A stretch of 29,503 bases of DNA from Chloroflexota bacterium (lineage in GTDB: Bacteria > Chloroflexota > Anaerolineae > B4-G1): NCBI GenBank assembly GCA_024232355.1, contig JAAEPW010000104.1, forward strand, positions 1 through 29,503. The letters run 5' to 3'. The notes beneath the pieces were generated by a model, which saw only the letters and a list, made by a program, of their open reading frames with translations, ran no database searches and was not told where the DNA came from. Of the stretch, positions 7,795-18,000 are shown one piece after another; position 1 is the stretch's first letter, and every line of letters begins with the position of its first letter. Position numbers and translations under genes: made by a program.

Positions 7795-10700
7795 GCCGCA
7801 TCTCTCCATCGCTGATCTTGACAGCCTGTTCTTGCAAAAAACAATGAGCCTTGTTCAAAATGTCCCGAGCAGCGGAATCCTGGTTGGCGCATAAAACATG
7901 GTAGCAAGTCAGATATATCCGGAATGGCTCATCCGCGCCATCGAGCCTGTCGTTCTCCAAGTGGTCCAGAATTCTTTCCGCGTGACTTTGAGCCTGGGTT
8001 AGATCACCTTGGGCCAAAAATGCACGAGCCAGGCCAGCCAAAGACTCGACCGCCAGGCTTTTCTCGCCCAACTCTTGCCGGATATCCAGGGCTTGCTGGT
8101 AAGATTCGATCGCTTCCGTCAACTGCCCCAGGCTTGTCAAGGCGTGACCCAGGTTGGTCAAGGCATAGCCCTGCCAGCGGCGCTGGCCGACTTGGCGCGC
8201 TATGAGCAACGCTTCTTTGCCATATTCTCTGGCAGTCTCGTCATTGCCCAGGTGGTGATGGATCAAGCCCAGATTGGACAATCGATAGCTTTGCGTTCCC
8301 CGATCATCCACCTCGCGCGCGATGCAGAGGGCCTGCTCGATGTGATCCATCGCCCGATCATAATCACCCAGATCAGTAAACATGTTACCCAGGTTCCCAA
8401 CCGAAATCCCCTCGCTCCGCCGGTCACCCAACTCGCGGGAGAGGCGCAGAGATTGCTCCTGATAGGCTACCGCCACAGCATAATCCCCCTGGATGGTAAA
8501 AATCATGCCGAGGTTATTGAGCGCCGCGCTCTCACCCGACTGATCGCCAATCTCGTGGCAAATTTGCAAGGATTGCTCAAAGTATGTCTTGGCTTGAGCA
8601 TAATTACCTTGAGACCAAAAGACGACACCGAGGTTACGCCTGCTAACCGATTCGATCTGGCGCATTCCCACCGCGTGAGCCAGGGTCACAGCTTGCTCAA
8701 AGCGCGATTGGGCCGCCTCGTAATTCCCCTGATGCCAGAGCGCCCAGCCCCACTGTCTATAACCCATCGCCTCTCTGCGTACATCCAGAGAGGCTTGCGC
8801 CCAGCCGACCGTTTCTTGAACCGCCGCTATGACTGCCTCGTAATCACCGATCGCAATCGCATAGTCCGCCCGACGCAGAGCTATCTCTGCCTGCCACGAT
8901 CTATCTGCCAGCGACTTGGTACTCTTCAGGACACTGGCAAGTTTGCCCAGTGTTTCCAGGTCTTGCAATTGAGCCTGGCGTGCTCCCTGCAAATCGTACA
9001 CTTTTTCTCGGGCCAATAAAACCTGATAACGGGTCTCTGCGTCGTTCTTGGGTATCAAATCGAGCGCACGACTGAGATAATCAGTCGCCTCCGCGTGGGC
9101 AAACTGCGCCGCCGCCTGTTCCCCCGCCCGTTGCAGATATTCTGCCGCTCGCTTCATTTGTCCCACTTTTTCCAGATGATTGGCGATCAAGCCAGCATAC
9201 ACACCGGACACCTCGTCGCTGTGGGTCATCAACCACGTCGCCGTCCGGTCGTGGATTCCCCTCCGTTCTTCCTGCGAGATGCTTTCATAACTCACCTCGC
9301 GCACGGCGGGATTGACAAACATGTACTCTCGTTCCCCCGCAAAAGCAGATGCATCGCGTTCCACGATCAATTCTTGCTCTATACCCTCGTACAACGCGGC
9401 CTGCACCTGTTCTTTGGACAGTTGGTCGATTTCCTCCAGTGCCCCATTCCAGAATATGGGTCCCACAACCGCCGCCCATTGCAGCACCTGCCGAGCGTCC
9501 GCAGACAAGTGCTCCCAACGTCGCCAAACCACCTGGCGGATAGATTCGGGCAGACGTGCCTTCTGAAGGGCCGCGTGGTCTACCTGCCAACCGTCCACCG
9601 TCCGCTGGAGCACAACGCCCTCCTCAGCCAACGAGCGGACCAATTCCTGCACGAAAAACGCGTTACCGCCCGTCACCTGTTGTACCCGCTCGATCAACGA
9701 TGGCGGCAGTTCTTCGAGCCCTAGCATAAAACGGACCAGGTCGGCAGTAGATTTGGGCAGCAGATTTTGCACCTGGATACGCTGCACCCCATCACCCGCC
9801 AGCAAGACCAACGGATGCTCCAAGTCAATCTCGTCGGTGCGGTAGGCGACGCACACCAACCAGCCCACCTGTTCAGACATCCGTGACAAAAGGGCCAACA
9901 ACGCCAGGGTAGCCTCATCCGCCCAGTGGGCATTGTCGATCATGATTATGGTTGGCCGCAACTCGGCGGCTGCCTGCAACATCTCGACGATGGCATTGTT
10001 CAACCGCTGTTGCACGGCCTGCGGTTCCAGGTCTGCTGGCGGCGCGAGGTCTGCCATATCGGCCCGCTCCCGCAACTCGGGCAGCATCCCCGCCAGCACA
10101 GGCGCCACTTGCTTTATGACCGTCGCATCGGCGCTCTCCACGTAGCGGAGCAATACCCAAAGCACTTCACGCCAAGGATGATACCCGCTCCCCCCATGCT
10201 CCACGCACTGCCCCCACACCACCCGCGCCCCCTCCAATTCGGCCTGTATTTCCAACTCTTCCATCAAGCGCGTCTTGCCTACACCGCTCTCCCCACCGAT
10301 CAACACCAACCCAGTCCCCTCAGATTGAGCTTGCTCCCACAGCGCCTGGAGCACTTGCATTTCTGACTCTCGCCCCACAAAGCGCCCGCGCAGGGCATAA
10401 CTGCTGGCCGTCTCCCGAGTCTCCAGGGCGTACGTGCTCCCGGTCACTCGATTCACCGCCGCGACCACCTCGTTTGCGCTGGCGTAGCGGTCTTTGGGAG
10501 ACGTCGCCAACAAGCGCGCAATGATCCCGCCGATCTCAACCGGAATCTCATCCTGATTTTGCAGCACCTCGTCCAACGACAACCGAATCAGCCGCTCAAC
10601 ACCCACAATGAACGCAGGCGGCTCTCCTACCAACAAAGTGTACCAGATCGCTCCCAGGCCATACAGGTCTGCTCGGTGATCAACGGGCATCCAATCCTTC

Positions 10701-11245
10701 ACCTCTGGAGCTGTATAGCCTGGCACATAATACTGTACTTGGGTCTCGGGAGCTTTGACACCACGCGCCACATCGAAACCGACGATCTTGATCTGGGCAT
10801 CAGCCGCTGTGAGCACGTGGGAGGGTTTAAGATCTCCGTGGATCACGTCACGAGCGTGGAGGTAGGTCAACGCCCGGCAAATCTGTACGATCACGGGAAT
10901 CGTGGACAGAGGCTCAAACCGATCCAGACAAGATGCCAAGTCTTGGCCCTGAATCCACTCCATCGTAAAATACAGCTCGCCCCCAGACATGATGCCATAA
11001 TCATAGACCGACACCAGGTTGGGATGGTGCAACTGGGTCAGTATTTGGAATTCACGCCGAAAGCGCTCCTCAACCCCATCTGTCCCTGCTGCCAAAGGAT
11101 CCAAACTCACCATCTTGAGAGCAACAATCTCACCGTCCCTGGCCTCATCAGATGCACAGCACAAGTTGGCCATCCACCCTGAACCAACCATAGATTGCAC
11201 ACGGTAACGATTTTCGATCAATTGACCCACTTGAAACTCTGCCAT
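7715..11245 (-). CDS. A4: pseudokinase-like - STAND NTPase - TPR protein
   Basis: This intact frame of 1,176 residues starts at ATG 11245-11243 (MAEFQVGQLIENRYRV), with GGAGGAA 5 nt upstream. The kinase fold is recognisable but key residues are changed: the glycine loop is GSGWMA (21-26), the catalytic-loop Asn is His143 (HGDLKPSH), and the DFG motif reads GFD (156-158), removing the metal-binding Asp. Lys44, HGD Asp138 and APE (179-181) remain. The NTPase looks intact, with GESGVGKT (318-325) and IIMIDN (433-438), followed by GGNAFFVQEL. About five central TPR units follow (ending LGHALTSLG), then RRSFLENVAAHREIV from about 1150. Catalysis is probably lost or weak, so it may act as a scaffold, decoy or allosteric partner of neighbouring kinases; this role is inferred. 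It lies 16 bp before A3 and 21 bp after A5. Confidence 0.9.
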   Translation of the reverse strand: MAEFQVGQLIENRYRVQSMVGSGWMANLCCASDEARDGEIVALKMVSLDPLAAGTDGVEERFRREFQILTQLHHPNLVSVYDYGIMSGGELYFTMEWIQGQDLASCLDRFEPLSTIPVIVQICRALTYLHARDVIHGDLKPSHVLTAADAQIKIVGFDVARGVKAPETQVQYYVPGYTAPEVKDWMPVDHRADLYGLGAIWYTLLVGEPPAFIVGVERLIRLSLDEVLQNQDEIPVEIGGIIARLLATSPKDRYASANEVVAAVNRVTGSTYALETRETASSYALRGRFVGRESEMQVLQALWEQAQSEGTGLVLIGGESGVGKTRLMEELEIQAELEGARVVWGQCVEHGGSGYHPWREVLWVLLRYVESADATVIKQVAPVLAGMLPELRERADMADLAPPADLEPQAVQQRLNNAIVEMLQAAAELRPTIIMIDNAHWADEATLALLALLSRMSEQVGWLVCVAYRTDEIDLEHPLVLLAGDGVQRIQVQNLLPKSTADLVRFMLGLEELPPSLIERVQQVTGGNAFFVQELVRSLAEEGVVLQRTVDGWQVDHAALQKARLPESIRQVVWRRWEHLSADARQVLQWAAVVGPIFWNGALEEIDQLSKEQVQAALYEGIEQELIVERDASAFAGEREYMFVNPAVREVSYESISQEERRGIHDRTATWLMTHSDEVSGVYAGLIANHLEKVGQMKRAAEYLQRAGEQAAAQFAHAEATDYLSRALDLIPKNDAETRYQVLLAREKVYDLQGARQAQLQDLETLGKLASVLKSTKSLADRSWQAEIALRRADYAIAIGDYEAVIAAVQETVGWAQASLDVRREAMGYRQWGWALWHQGNYEAAQSRFEQAVTLAHAVGMRQIESVSRRNLGVVFWSQGNYAQAKTYFEQSLQICHEIGDQSGESAALNNLGMIFTIQGDYAVAVAYQEQSLRLSRELGDRRSEGISVGNLGNMFTDLGDYDRAMDHIEQALCIAREVDDRGTQSYRLSNLGLIHHHLGNDETAREYGKEALLIARQVGQRRWQGYALTNLGHALTSLGQLTEAIESYQQALDIRQELGEKSLAVESLAGLARAFLAQGDLTQAQSHAERILDHLENDRLDGADEPFRIYLTCYHVLCANQDSAARDILNKAHCFLQEQAVKISDGEMRRSFLENVAAHREIVREFSRGEFAELY

Positions 11246-11250
11246 CTGTA

Positions 11251-11257
11251 TTCCTCC
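11251..11257 (-). promoter_or_regulatory. Ribosome binding site of A4
   Basis: GGAGGAA lies 5 nt before the A4 ATG in the 21-bp gap after the A5 TAG. The surrounding TTTATGGAGG is also found before A6 and, in slightly altered form, before A5, unlike the TTGAGGAG class before A1-A3. Confidence 0.75.
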
Positions 11258-11266
11258 ATAAACACT

Positions 11267-14200
11267 CTACTCGTTATTTTGTCGATTCGTCCATTCGCGC
11301 ACGATTTCCCGATGGGCGGCCACATTCTCTAGGAACGAGCGCCGCATGTCGTCGTCGGTGATCTTGGCTGCTCGCTCTTGGAGCAAGCGGTGTGCAGAGG
11401 TCAAGATATCACGCGCACGAGAGTCCTGATTGGTGTTGAGGACTTGGTAACATGTTAGATAGACTAGGAAGGGTTCGCTCATTCCCTGGAGAGGATCGTT
11501 GGTTTCCAAGTGAGAAATGATCTCTTCGACACAAGCTTGTGCCTGAAGCAAGTCGTCTTGGGCCAAAGATACGCGGGCCAAGCCAGCCAGAGGATCCAGG
11601 GTCATTTTATGCTGGTTCAACTCGCGCCATAATGTTAGAGCCTGTTGGTAAGATTCAGCGGCCTCTTCCAATTGCCCCAGGCCCATCGATGCGTGGCCGA
11701 GTCCCATCAACGCAAATGCTAGACTCTCACGAATACCAGCTTTTTGCGCGATGAGCTGTGCCTGGTGGCAGTACTGCCAGGCAGCTTTGTCGTCACCCAG
11801 GTGATGAAACAGCAACCCCATTTCGCCCAAGTTTTCACTTTTCATCCTCAGTTCTTCAATCTCATCGCTGATGCGCAATACTTGCTCAAAATAGTCCTTG
11901 GCCTTGGCATACTGCCCCAAGCTACGATAAACAACGCCAATGCCACCGCGCACGCCGCACTCGCCCAGTCGATCACCAATTTCGCAACAGATATGCAGTG
12001 CTTGTTCTTGCCACATTCTGGCCATGGTATAGTCGCCTGATTTAATAGCATATTCGCCGAGGTTGCCCAGCACCAAGCCCTCTGCGCGCCGGTCTCCGAT
12101 CTCCCGGCATATATGCAGCGCTTGCCTCGTAAAACCAAAAACCTCATCTTTGTTACCTAGTTGACTGGCAATAATACCGAGATTGTTAAGTGTCAGGCTC
12201 TCACCCTGGCGGTCACCGGTCTCGCGGCGAATGTCCAGCGCTTGTTCCATATAGATTTTGGCCTCGGCAGGTTCCCCCTGGATACTTGAGATAACACCCA
12301 GATCATTCAAACTGTCTGCCTCTACTCGGCGCGCGCCTGTTTCCCGGGCCAGAGCCAGGGCTTGTTCCAGTTGAGGGCGAGCAGCCTGGTACTCGCCTTT
12401 ACGCCAAAGAGCATATCCCCACCGCCATTGACCCTCCGCTTGGTGATCTATATCTTGAGTCAATTGAGCAAATTTGACGGCGGATTTTGCCGACGCGATG
12501 GCTTGTGCATAATCGCCGGTCGCTTCGCTATAGCTGGCTTGGCGCAAGGCCACCTCGGTCCGGCGTTGGTTATCGTCCAATGCTTTGGCCAATTCCTCTA
12601 ATGTCTCTAGGTCCTGTGACTGAGCCTCCCGTGCTCCCTGCACATCGTATACCTTTTCTCTGGCTAATAACAGCCCATACCGCTCTGCTCGTTCATCTTT
12701 TGATAACAGATCGAGCGCGCGGTTCAAATAGTTGATCGCCTCCACATTGGCAAATTGAGATGCTGCCTGTTCCCCGGCCCGTTGCAAGTAGACTATCGCC
12801 CGATCCCTTTGTCCCGCTCTCTCCAAATGGTCGGCGATCAGGCCCAGGTGCTCGTTCGCTTGCTCATCACCGCGGCCCGTCAGCCACGCTGCCACACGGG
12901 CGTGATCCTTCTGACGTTCCTCTGGCGAAACATTTTCATAGCCAACCTCTTGCACGGCGGGTTTGGCAAACAAGAACTCTCGCTCCCCCAAAAAAGACGA
13001 CGTGAGCCGTTCAAAGATCAACTCTCGTTCCAGCCCCTCCCTCAACGCAGCCCGCACTTGCTCACCAGATACTTGGCTGATCTCTTCCACCGCACCATCC
13101 CAAAACAGCGGTCCGATAATCGCCGCTCGCTGCAATACGTGCCGCGCCTCTTCCGACAGATGATCTAGCCGCTGCCCAGCAACTTGGCGAATGCTTTCGG
13201 GCATCTGCACTTTTCGAAGAGCCTCGAGCTCCACCTCCCAACCCGTCACTGTACGCCGGAGCACGCTGCCGTCCTCTGCCAACGAACGGACCAACTCGCG
13301 CACGAAAAACGCGTTTCCCTTGGTCGTCTGCTGCACTCGTTGCATCAACGAGTGGGGCAGTTGCTCCAAACCCAGCATGGAACACACCAGATCAGTGGTG
13401 ATTTCCGACGATAGAACCGTCAACGGTATGCGCTCAATATGACCGTTTGCAAATTTGTCCAAAAAACAGACAGGGTTGCTCCCATCATCGCGATAGGTGA
13501 CGCACACGAGCAAACTCTTCTCTTCCAAAGCGTGCGGCACAAAACTCAGCAAGTTCAGTGTGGCCTCATCTGCCCAATGACCATCCTCAATTACGACCAC
13601 TGTGGGCCGCAACTCGGCTGCCGCTCGCAACACCTGGGCAATCATGCTGTTCAAACGCAATTGAGCCGCTTGCGGTTCCAGGTCTGGCGGCGGTGCCAAG
13701 TCAGTCATATAATCTCGTTCTAGCAATTCGGGCAGCAACGTCGCCAGTACCGGCCCCACTTGCCGTGCAGTTGCCTGGTCTGCCCCCTCCACGTAACGCA
13801 TCAACACGCGCAATATCTCGCGCCACGGGCGATACGCGCTGCTCCCGCTTTCCACACACTGCCCTCGTGCGATCCACGCCCCGCTCAATTCTGCCTGCAC
13901 GACAAACTCTTCTACCAAGCGCGTTTTACCTACCCCACCCTCTCCACTGACCAGCGCCATCCTCCCGCTACCAGACCGGACCTGCTCCCATACTTCCCGG
14001 AGGTCCTTCATTTCCGCTTCTCGACCCACAAAACGGCCTCGCAAGGCGTAGCTGCTGGCCGTTTCCCGTGTCTCCAATGCGTATGAACTGTTGGTTGCTT
14101 GATTGATGGCCTCAATCACCTCGTTGGCACTGGCATATCGTTCTTCAGGAGATGTCGCCAGCAGCCGAACTATTATTTTACCGACCTCTTGTGAAATCTG

Positions 14201-14953
14201 TCCATAGGCCTCTATGGTTTCTTCTATCGTGAGTCGAATCAACCGTTCACTGCCAAACATGAATGTAGGTGCCTCCCCTACCAACAAGGCATACCACATG
14301 GCCCCCAAACCGTACAGGTCCGCCCGATGATCCACAAAACTTTTTTCCCTCACCTCTGGCGCCGAGTACCCCGGTGTATAGTACCGTGACAAAATCTCGA
14401 CGGATCTAACTTCTAGCGCTACCCCAAAGTCTACGATTTTCACTTGACCATCAGCCGCCACAAGCACATTGGCCGGTTTGAGATCCCCGTGAATCACACC
14501 CCGGGCGTGGAGATAAGCTAGCGCCCGACAGATTTGGACGATCACCGATACTGTGGCCTCGGGCTCCAATGAACGCCTGCCAGGCTCCAAATCTTGTCCC
14601 TCAATCCACTCCATCGTAAAGTACAGCTCGCCCTCGGTGGTGATGCCAAAGTTATAGACAGAAACCAAGTTGGGATGGCGCAACTGGGTCAGCAACTGGA
14701 ACTCGCGTTGGAAGCGTTCCACATTCTCGGTTGTCTCTGCTGCCGGGGCATCCAATCTCACCGTCTTGAGCGCGATGATCTCGCTGTCCTTGGCCCCATT
14801 CCGATGGGCTTTTCCATTCCGATGGACCTCCCTATTCTGATAGGCCTCGTCAGACACGCGATATAGGATACCCATCCCGCCCGTGTCGATCACAGACAAG
14901 ACACGGTAGCGGTTTTCGATCAATTCCCCAACACTGAATTTGATATCTCCCAT
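11267..14953 (-). CDS. A5: Ser/Thr protein kinase - STAND NTPase - TPR protein with hexapeptide insertion
   Basis: This intact protein of 1,228 residues starts at ATG 14953-14951 (MGDIKFSVGEL), after GGAGG with a 5-nt spacer. In the kinase the glycine loop is DTGGMG (23-28), so the first Gly is replaced by Asp. Residues 36-53 are three tandem six-residue units, which push the lysine to 63. HGD (155-157), Asn162, DFG (175-177) and APE (198-200) are kept. NTPase: GEGGVGKT (337-344) and VVVIED (452-457), one of only two members with Asp in the second Walker B position. About six central TPR units follow, then RRSFLENVAAHREIVREW. The linker SYALRGRFVGREAEM is shared with A4 rather than with the FVNREAEM group. 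It is 21 bp from A4 and 56 bp from A6. A role as receptor-like kinase is likely; the ligand is unknown. Confidence 0.92.
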   Translation of the reverse strand: MGDIKFSVGELIENRYRVLSVIDTGGMGILYRVSDEAYQNREVHRNGKAHRNGAKDSEIIALKTVRLDAPAAETTENVERFQREFQLLTQLRHPNLVSVYNFGITTEGELYFTMEWIEGQDLEPGRRSLEPEATVSVIVQICRALAYLHARGVIHGDLKPANVLVAADGQVKIVDFGVALEVRSVEILSRYYTPGYSAPEVREKSFVDHRADLYGLGAMWYALLVGEAPTFMFGSERLIRLTIEETIEAYGQISQEVGKIIVRLLATSPEERYASANEVIEAINQATNSSYALETRETASSYALRGRFVGREAEMKDLREVWEQVRSGSGRMALVSGEGGVGKTRLVEEFVVQAELSGAWIARGQCVESGSSAYRPWREILRVLMRYVEGADQATARQVGPVLATLLPELLERDYMTDLAPPPDLEPQAAQLRLNSMIAQVLRAAAELRPTVVVIEDGHWADEATLNLLSFVPHALEEKSLLVCVTYRDDGSNPVCFLDKFANGHIERIPLTVLSSEITTDLVCSMLGLEQLPHSLMQRVQQTTKGNAFFVRELVRSLAEDGSVLRRTVTGWEVELEALRKVQMPESIRQVAGQRLDHLSEEARHVLQRAAIIGPLFWDGAVEEISQVSGEQVRAALREGLERELIFERLTSSFLGEREFLFAKPAVQEVGYENVSPEERQKDHARVAAWLTGRGDEQANEHLGLIADHLERAGQRDRAIVYLQRAGEQAASQFANVEAINYLNRALDLLSKDERAERYGLLLAREKVYDVQGAREAQSQDLETLEELAKALDDNQRRTEVALRQASYSEATGDYAQAIASAKSAVKFAQLTQDIDHQAEGQWRWGYALWRKGEYQAARPQLEQALALARETGARRVEADSLNDLGVISSIQGEPAEAKIYMEQALDIRRETGDRQGESLTLNNLGIIASQLGNKDEVFGFTRQALHICREIGDRRAEGLVLGNLGEYAIKSGDYTMARMWQEQALHICCEIGDRLGECGVRGGIGVVYRSLGQYAKAKDYFEQVLRISDEIEELRMKSENLGEMGLLFHHLGDDKAAWQYCHQAQLIAQKAGIRESLAFALMGLGHASMGLGQLEEAAESYQQALTLWRELNQHKMTLDPLAGLARVSLAQDDLLQAQACVEEIISHLETNDPLQGMSEPFLVYLTCYQVLNTNQDSRARDILTSAHRLLQERAAKITDDDMRRSFLENVAAHREIVREWTNRQNNE
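14796..14849. repeat. Three tandem 18-bp units within A5
   Basis: The units at 14796-14813, 14814-14831 and 14832-14849 share ccattccgatgg-like sequence. On the coding strand they encode EAYQNR, EVHRNG and KAHRNG, placed between kinase strands beta2 and beta3. Other array members have about four residues here, so this is a local slippage-type expansion kept in frame. Confidence 0.85.
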
Positions 14954-14958
14954 TTACG

Positions 14959-14963
14959 CCTCC
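14959..14963 (-). promoter_or_regulatory. Ribosome binding site of A5
   Basis: GGAGG lies 5 nt before the A5 ATG. The 56-bp gap 14954-15009 after A6 otherwise shows no hairpin, repeat or promoter that I can recognise. Confidence 0.7.
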
Positions 14964-15009
14964 ATAATAACGTCGTTTCTAAACAACACTCAAGCAACCA
15001 CTGGATCGG

Positions 15010-18000
15010 TCACTCGTGCATTCGCTCCCACTCATTTGCGATCTCCCGATGAGCGGTCACATTCTCCAAAAACGAGCGCCGCAACTCTTCACTGGCGATC
15101 TTTGCCACCCGCTTTTGCAACATCTGGTAGGCTGCCTCCAAAACGGCTTGCGCGCGCGAGTCTCGATTAGCTTGCAGCACTTGAACGCATACCCAATACA
15201 CCTCTCCCAGCGCCGCCATATTCTGGACCCGCTCGCTTTCCAGATATCCCAATATTTCCTCCACCCTGGCCTGCGCCTGGCGCAAATCCCCCCGAGATAG
15301 AAACACGTGTGCCAAACCGGCCAATGGCTCCAATATGAAGTCAGGGCGATCCCGCTGGGGCCACAGGTTCAAAGCTTGTTGATAAGCATCCGCTGCCTCT
15401 GCCCAACGTTCCAGTCCCGCCAACGCATACCCCCGGCAGACCTGGGCGCTTCCCTCAAGAGACAGCAAGGGAATTTCTCGTGCGATCTCTAATGCTTGCT
15501 GACCATATTCCAGGGCCATCTCATTGTCTCCCAACCGGAGAGAGAGCAAACCCAGCTCAAATAACGTCTTCCCCTCAAACATTAGGGCACCCACCTCGCG
15601 CGCAATGGGCAGTGCTTGCTCCAGACACTCTCTGGCTCTATCATAGTCACCCAGAGACAAATATAGGTTTCCCAAAATACCTATCCCAGACCCCTCCATA
15701 CTCCGTTCACCGATCTCGCGAGCCAGGCGCAGAAACTTTTCGTGATAGACTTTAGCCTCGGCATAATCTCCTTCGAGTTCGAACAGAGAACCTATATTGC
15801 CCACAACCAGGCACTCGCGTCGCCGGTCGCCGATCTCGAGGGCTATATCCAACGCTTGCTCCAAGTAGGTTTTGGCTTGCGCATAATCGTATAATTCCAT
15901 CGCCAGGATTCCCAGATTGTTGAACGTCTCGCTCTCGCCTGAGCGGTTGCCCACCTTGCGATAGAGTTCTAGCGCTAGCTCGTTGTAATAACTAGATTCG
16001 GCATAGTTGCCCTGATAGTAGGGCACAGCGCCCAGGTTGTACAGGCTCATCGCCTCGATCTCTGGCGACCCGACCTCTCGGGCCAGGCTCAAGGCCCGCT
16101 CCAGCACAGAACGACTGGCGTCGTAATCCCCCTTGCGCCACAAAGCTCCACCCCACTGGGCAGTCGCCTCAGCCTCTCCCAGGATGTCGTGTATATTTTT
16201 TGCCAATTCCACCGCTTGTTGGGCCGCCTCGATACACATCTCGTAATCGCTGGCCGCCTCGGCGTAACTGGCACGCCGCAGCGCGACCGCAATTCGCCGC
16301 CGGTCGTCATCCAATGCCTCAACCAACTCGGCCAAAATTGCCAGGTCTTGGGATTGATCCTCCCGCGCCCCCTGCAAGTGATATACCCGCTCTCGCGCCA
16401 TCACAACTTCGTACCGTCCCGCCAGATCGCTTGGCGGTATCAAATCCAGCGCCCGGCTCCAATACCGGATAGCGTCCACATTGGCAAACTGCGCCACGGC
16501 CTGTTCTCCCGCCCGCCGCAGATAGACCACTGCTTCTTGGGTCTGCCCCGACCGTTCCAGATGATTGGCGATCAAACCCAGGTGGGTGTTCACCTCATCC
16601 TCTCTACGCGCCATCAGCCACGCCGCTGTCCGGCTATGATAGTCCCGCTTTTTCTCCTCTGGCAAACTCTCATAGCTCACCTCTCGCACGGTGGGGCTGG
16701 TGAACAAGTATTCCCGCTCTCCCGCAAAGGCCGACTCGTCCCGCACAGCCAGCAACTTGATGTCCAACAATTCGCGCAACGCGACCAACATCCGAGGTCG
16801 AGCCATCTCGCCGATCTCAGCGATCCCGCCTTCCCAACACGCAACTCCCATCATCGCCGCCCAACCCAGCACCTGGCGTGCGTCTGGCAACAATTGCGTC
16901 AGTCGCCTTTCAACGACCTGGTGAATGCTTTCCGGCAGTTGGACACTTTCCAACGCTTCCATGTCAACCTGCCAGCCCTCAACCGTTCGACGTAAAACTT
17001 GCCCCTCCGCCGCCAACGAACGAATCAACTCTTGCACAAACAGCGCGTTGCCCCCCGTCGTCCGCTGCAACTGCTCGGTCAGCAGCGCGGGCAGTTCTTC
17101 CAACCCCAACATTGAGCACGCCAGATCGGTAGTCACTTTTGGCGACAGCGCCTGTATGGGGATACGTTGTACGTGGTCGCTCATCAACCTGACCAACGGA
17201 TGTCGTGTACTGATTTCGTCGCTGCGGTAGGTGACGCAGACCAGCAATTCCATTTGCCCTACCAAGTGCGTCAGAAAACTCGACATCGCCAGCGTGGCTT
17301 GGTCAGCCCATTGGGCATTTTCGATCACGACGATCGTTGGCCGCAACGCGACTGACGCTCGCAGTATCTGGACAATGGCGCTGTGCAAGCGTTGCTGCGC
17401 CGCCAGCGGATCCAATTCTGCCGGTGGTGCCAAGCCCGCCATATAACTCTGATCCCACAACTCGGGCAGAATCGCTGCCAGCACCGGCCCCACCCGCTTT
17501 ATGTCCAATCCTGATTCAGCAGTGTTCTCCACGTAGCGCACCAACACCCGCAATACCTCACGCCAGGGATGATAGGCACTGCCGCCGCTCTCCACACACT
17601 GTCCCCACACTACCCGTGCTCCCTCGATCTCGGCCCGCACTTTTAATTCTTCCACCAGCCGCGTTTTTCCGACGCCGCTCTCTCCGCTCACCAGCACCAG
17701 CTTGCCCTCGCCAGCCTTAGCATGCTCCCACATCACCTCGAGCATCTCCATCTCTGCCTCGCGGTTCACAAAGCGCGTTCGTAACGCATAACTGCTGGCC
17801 GTCTCTCGGGTTTCCAACTCGTACGAGTCCGCCGTGATCTCGTTCACTGCTTCGATTACTTCGTTCGCACTGGCATACCGTTCTTCGGGAGATGTTGCCA
17901 GCAGCCGGGCAATCACAGATCCGATCTCTACCGGAATCTGCGTTTGGTTTTTCAGAGTTTCGTCCAATGCGAATTGAACCATACGCTCGGCATGGAACAT

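Noticed and set aside
8009..9019. Long plus-strand open frame (336 codons) opposite A4, and many others opposite every array gene
   Set aside because: They are antisense shadows of the repetitive TPR and NTPase coding sequence, lack ribosome sites, and recur at the same relative place in each paralog.
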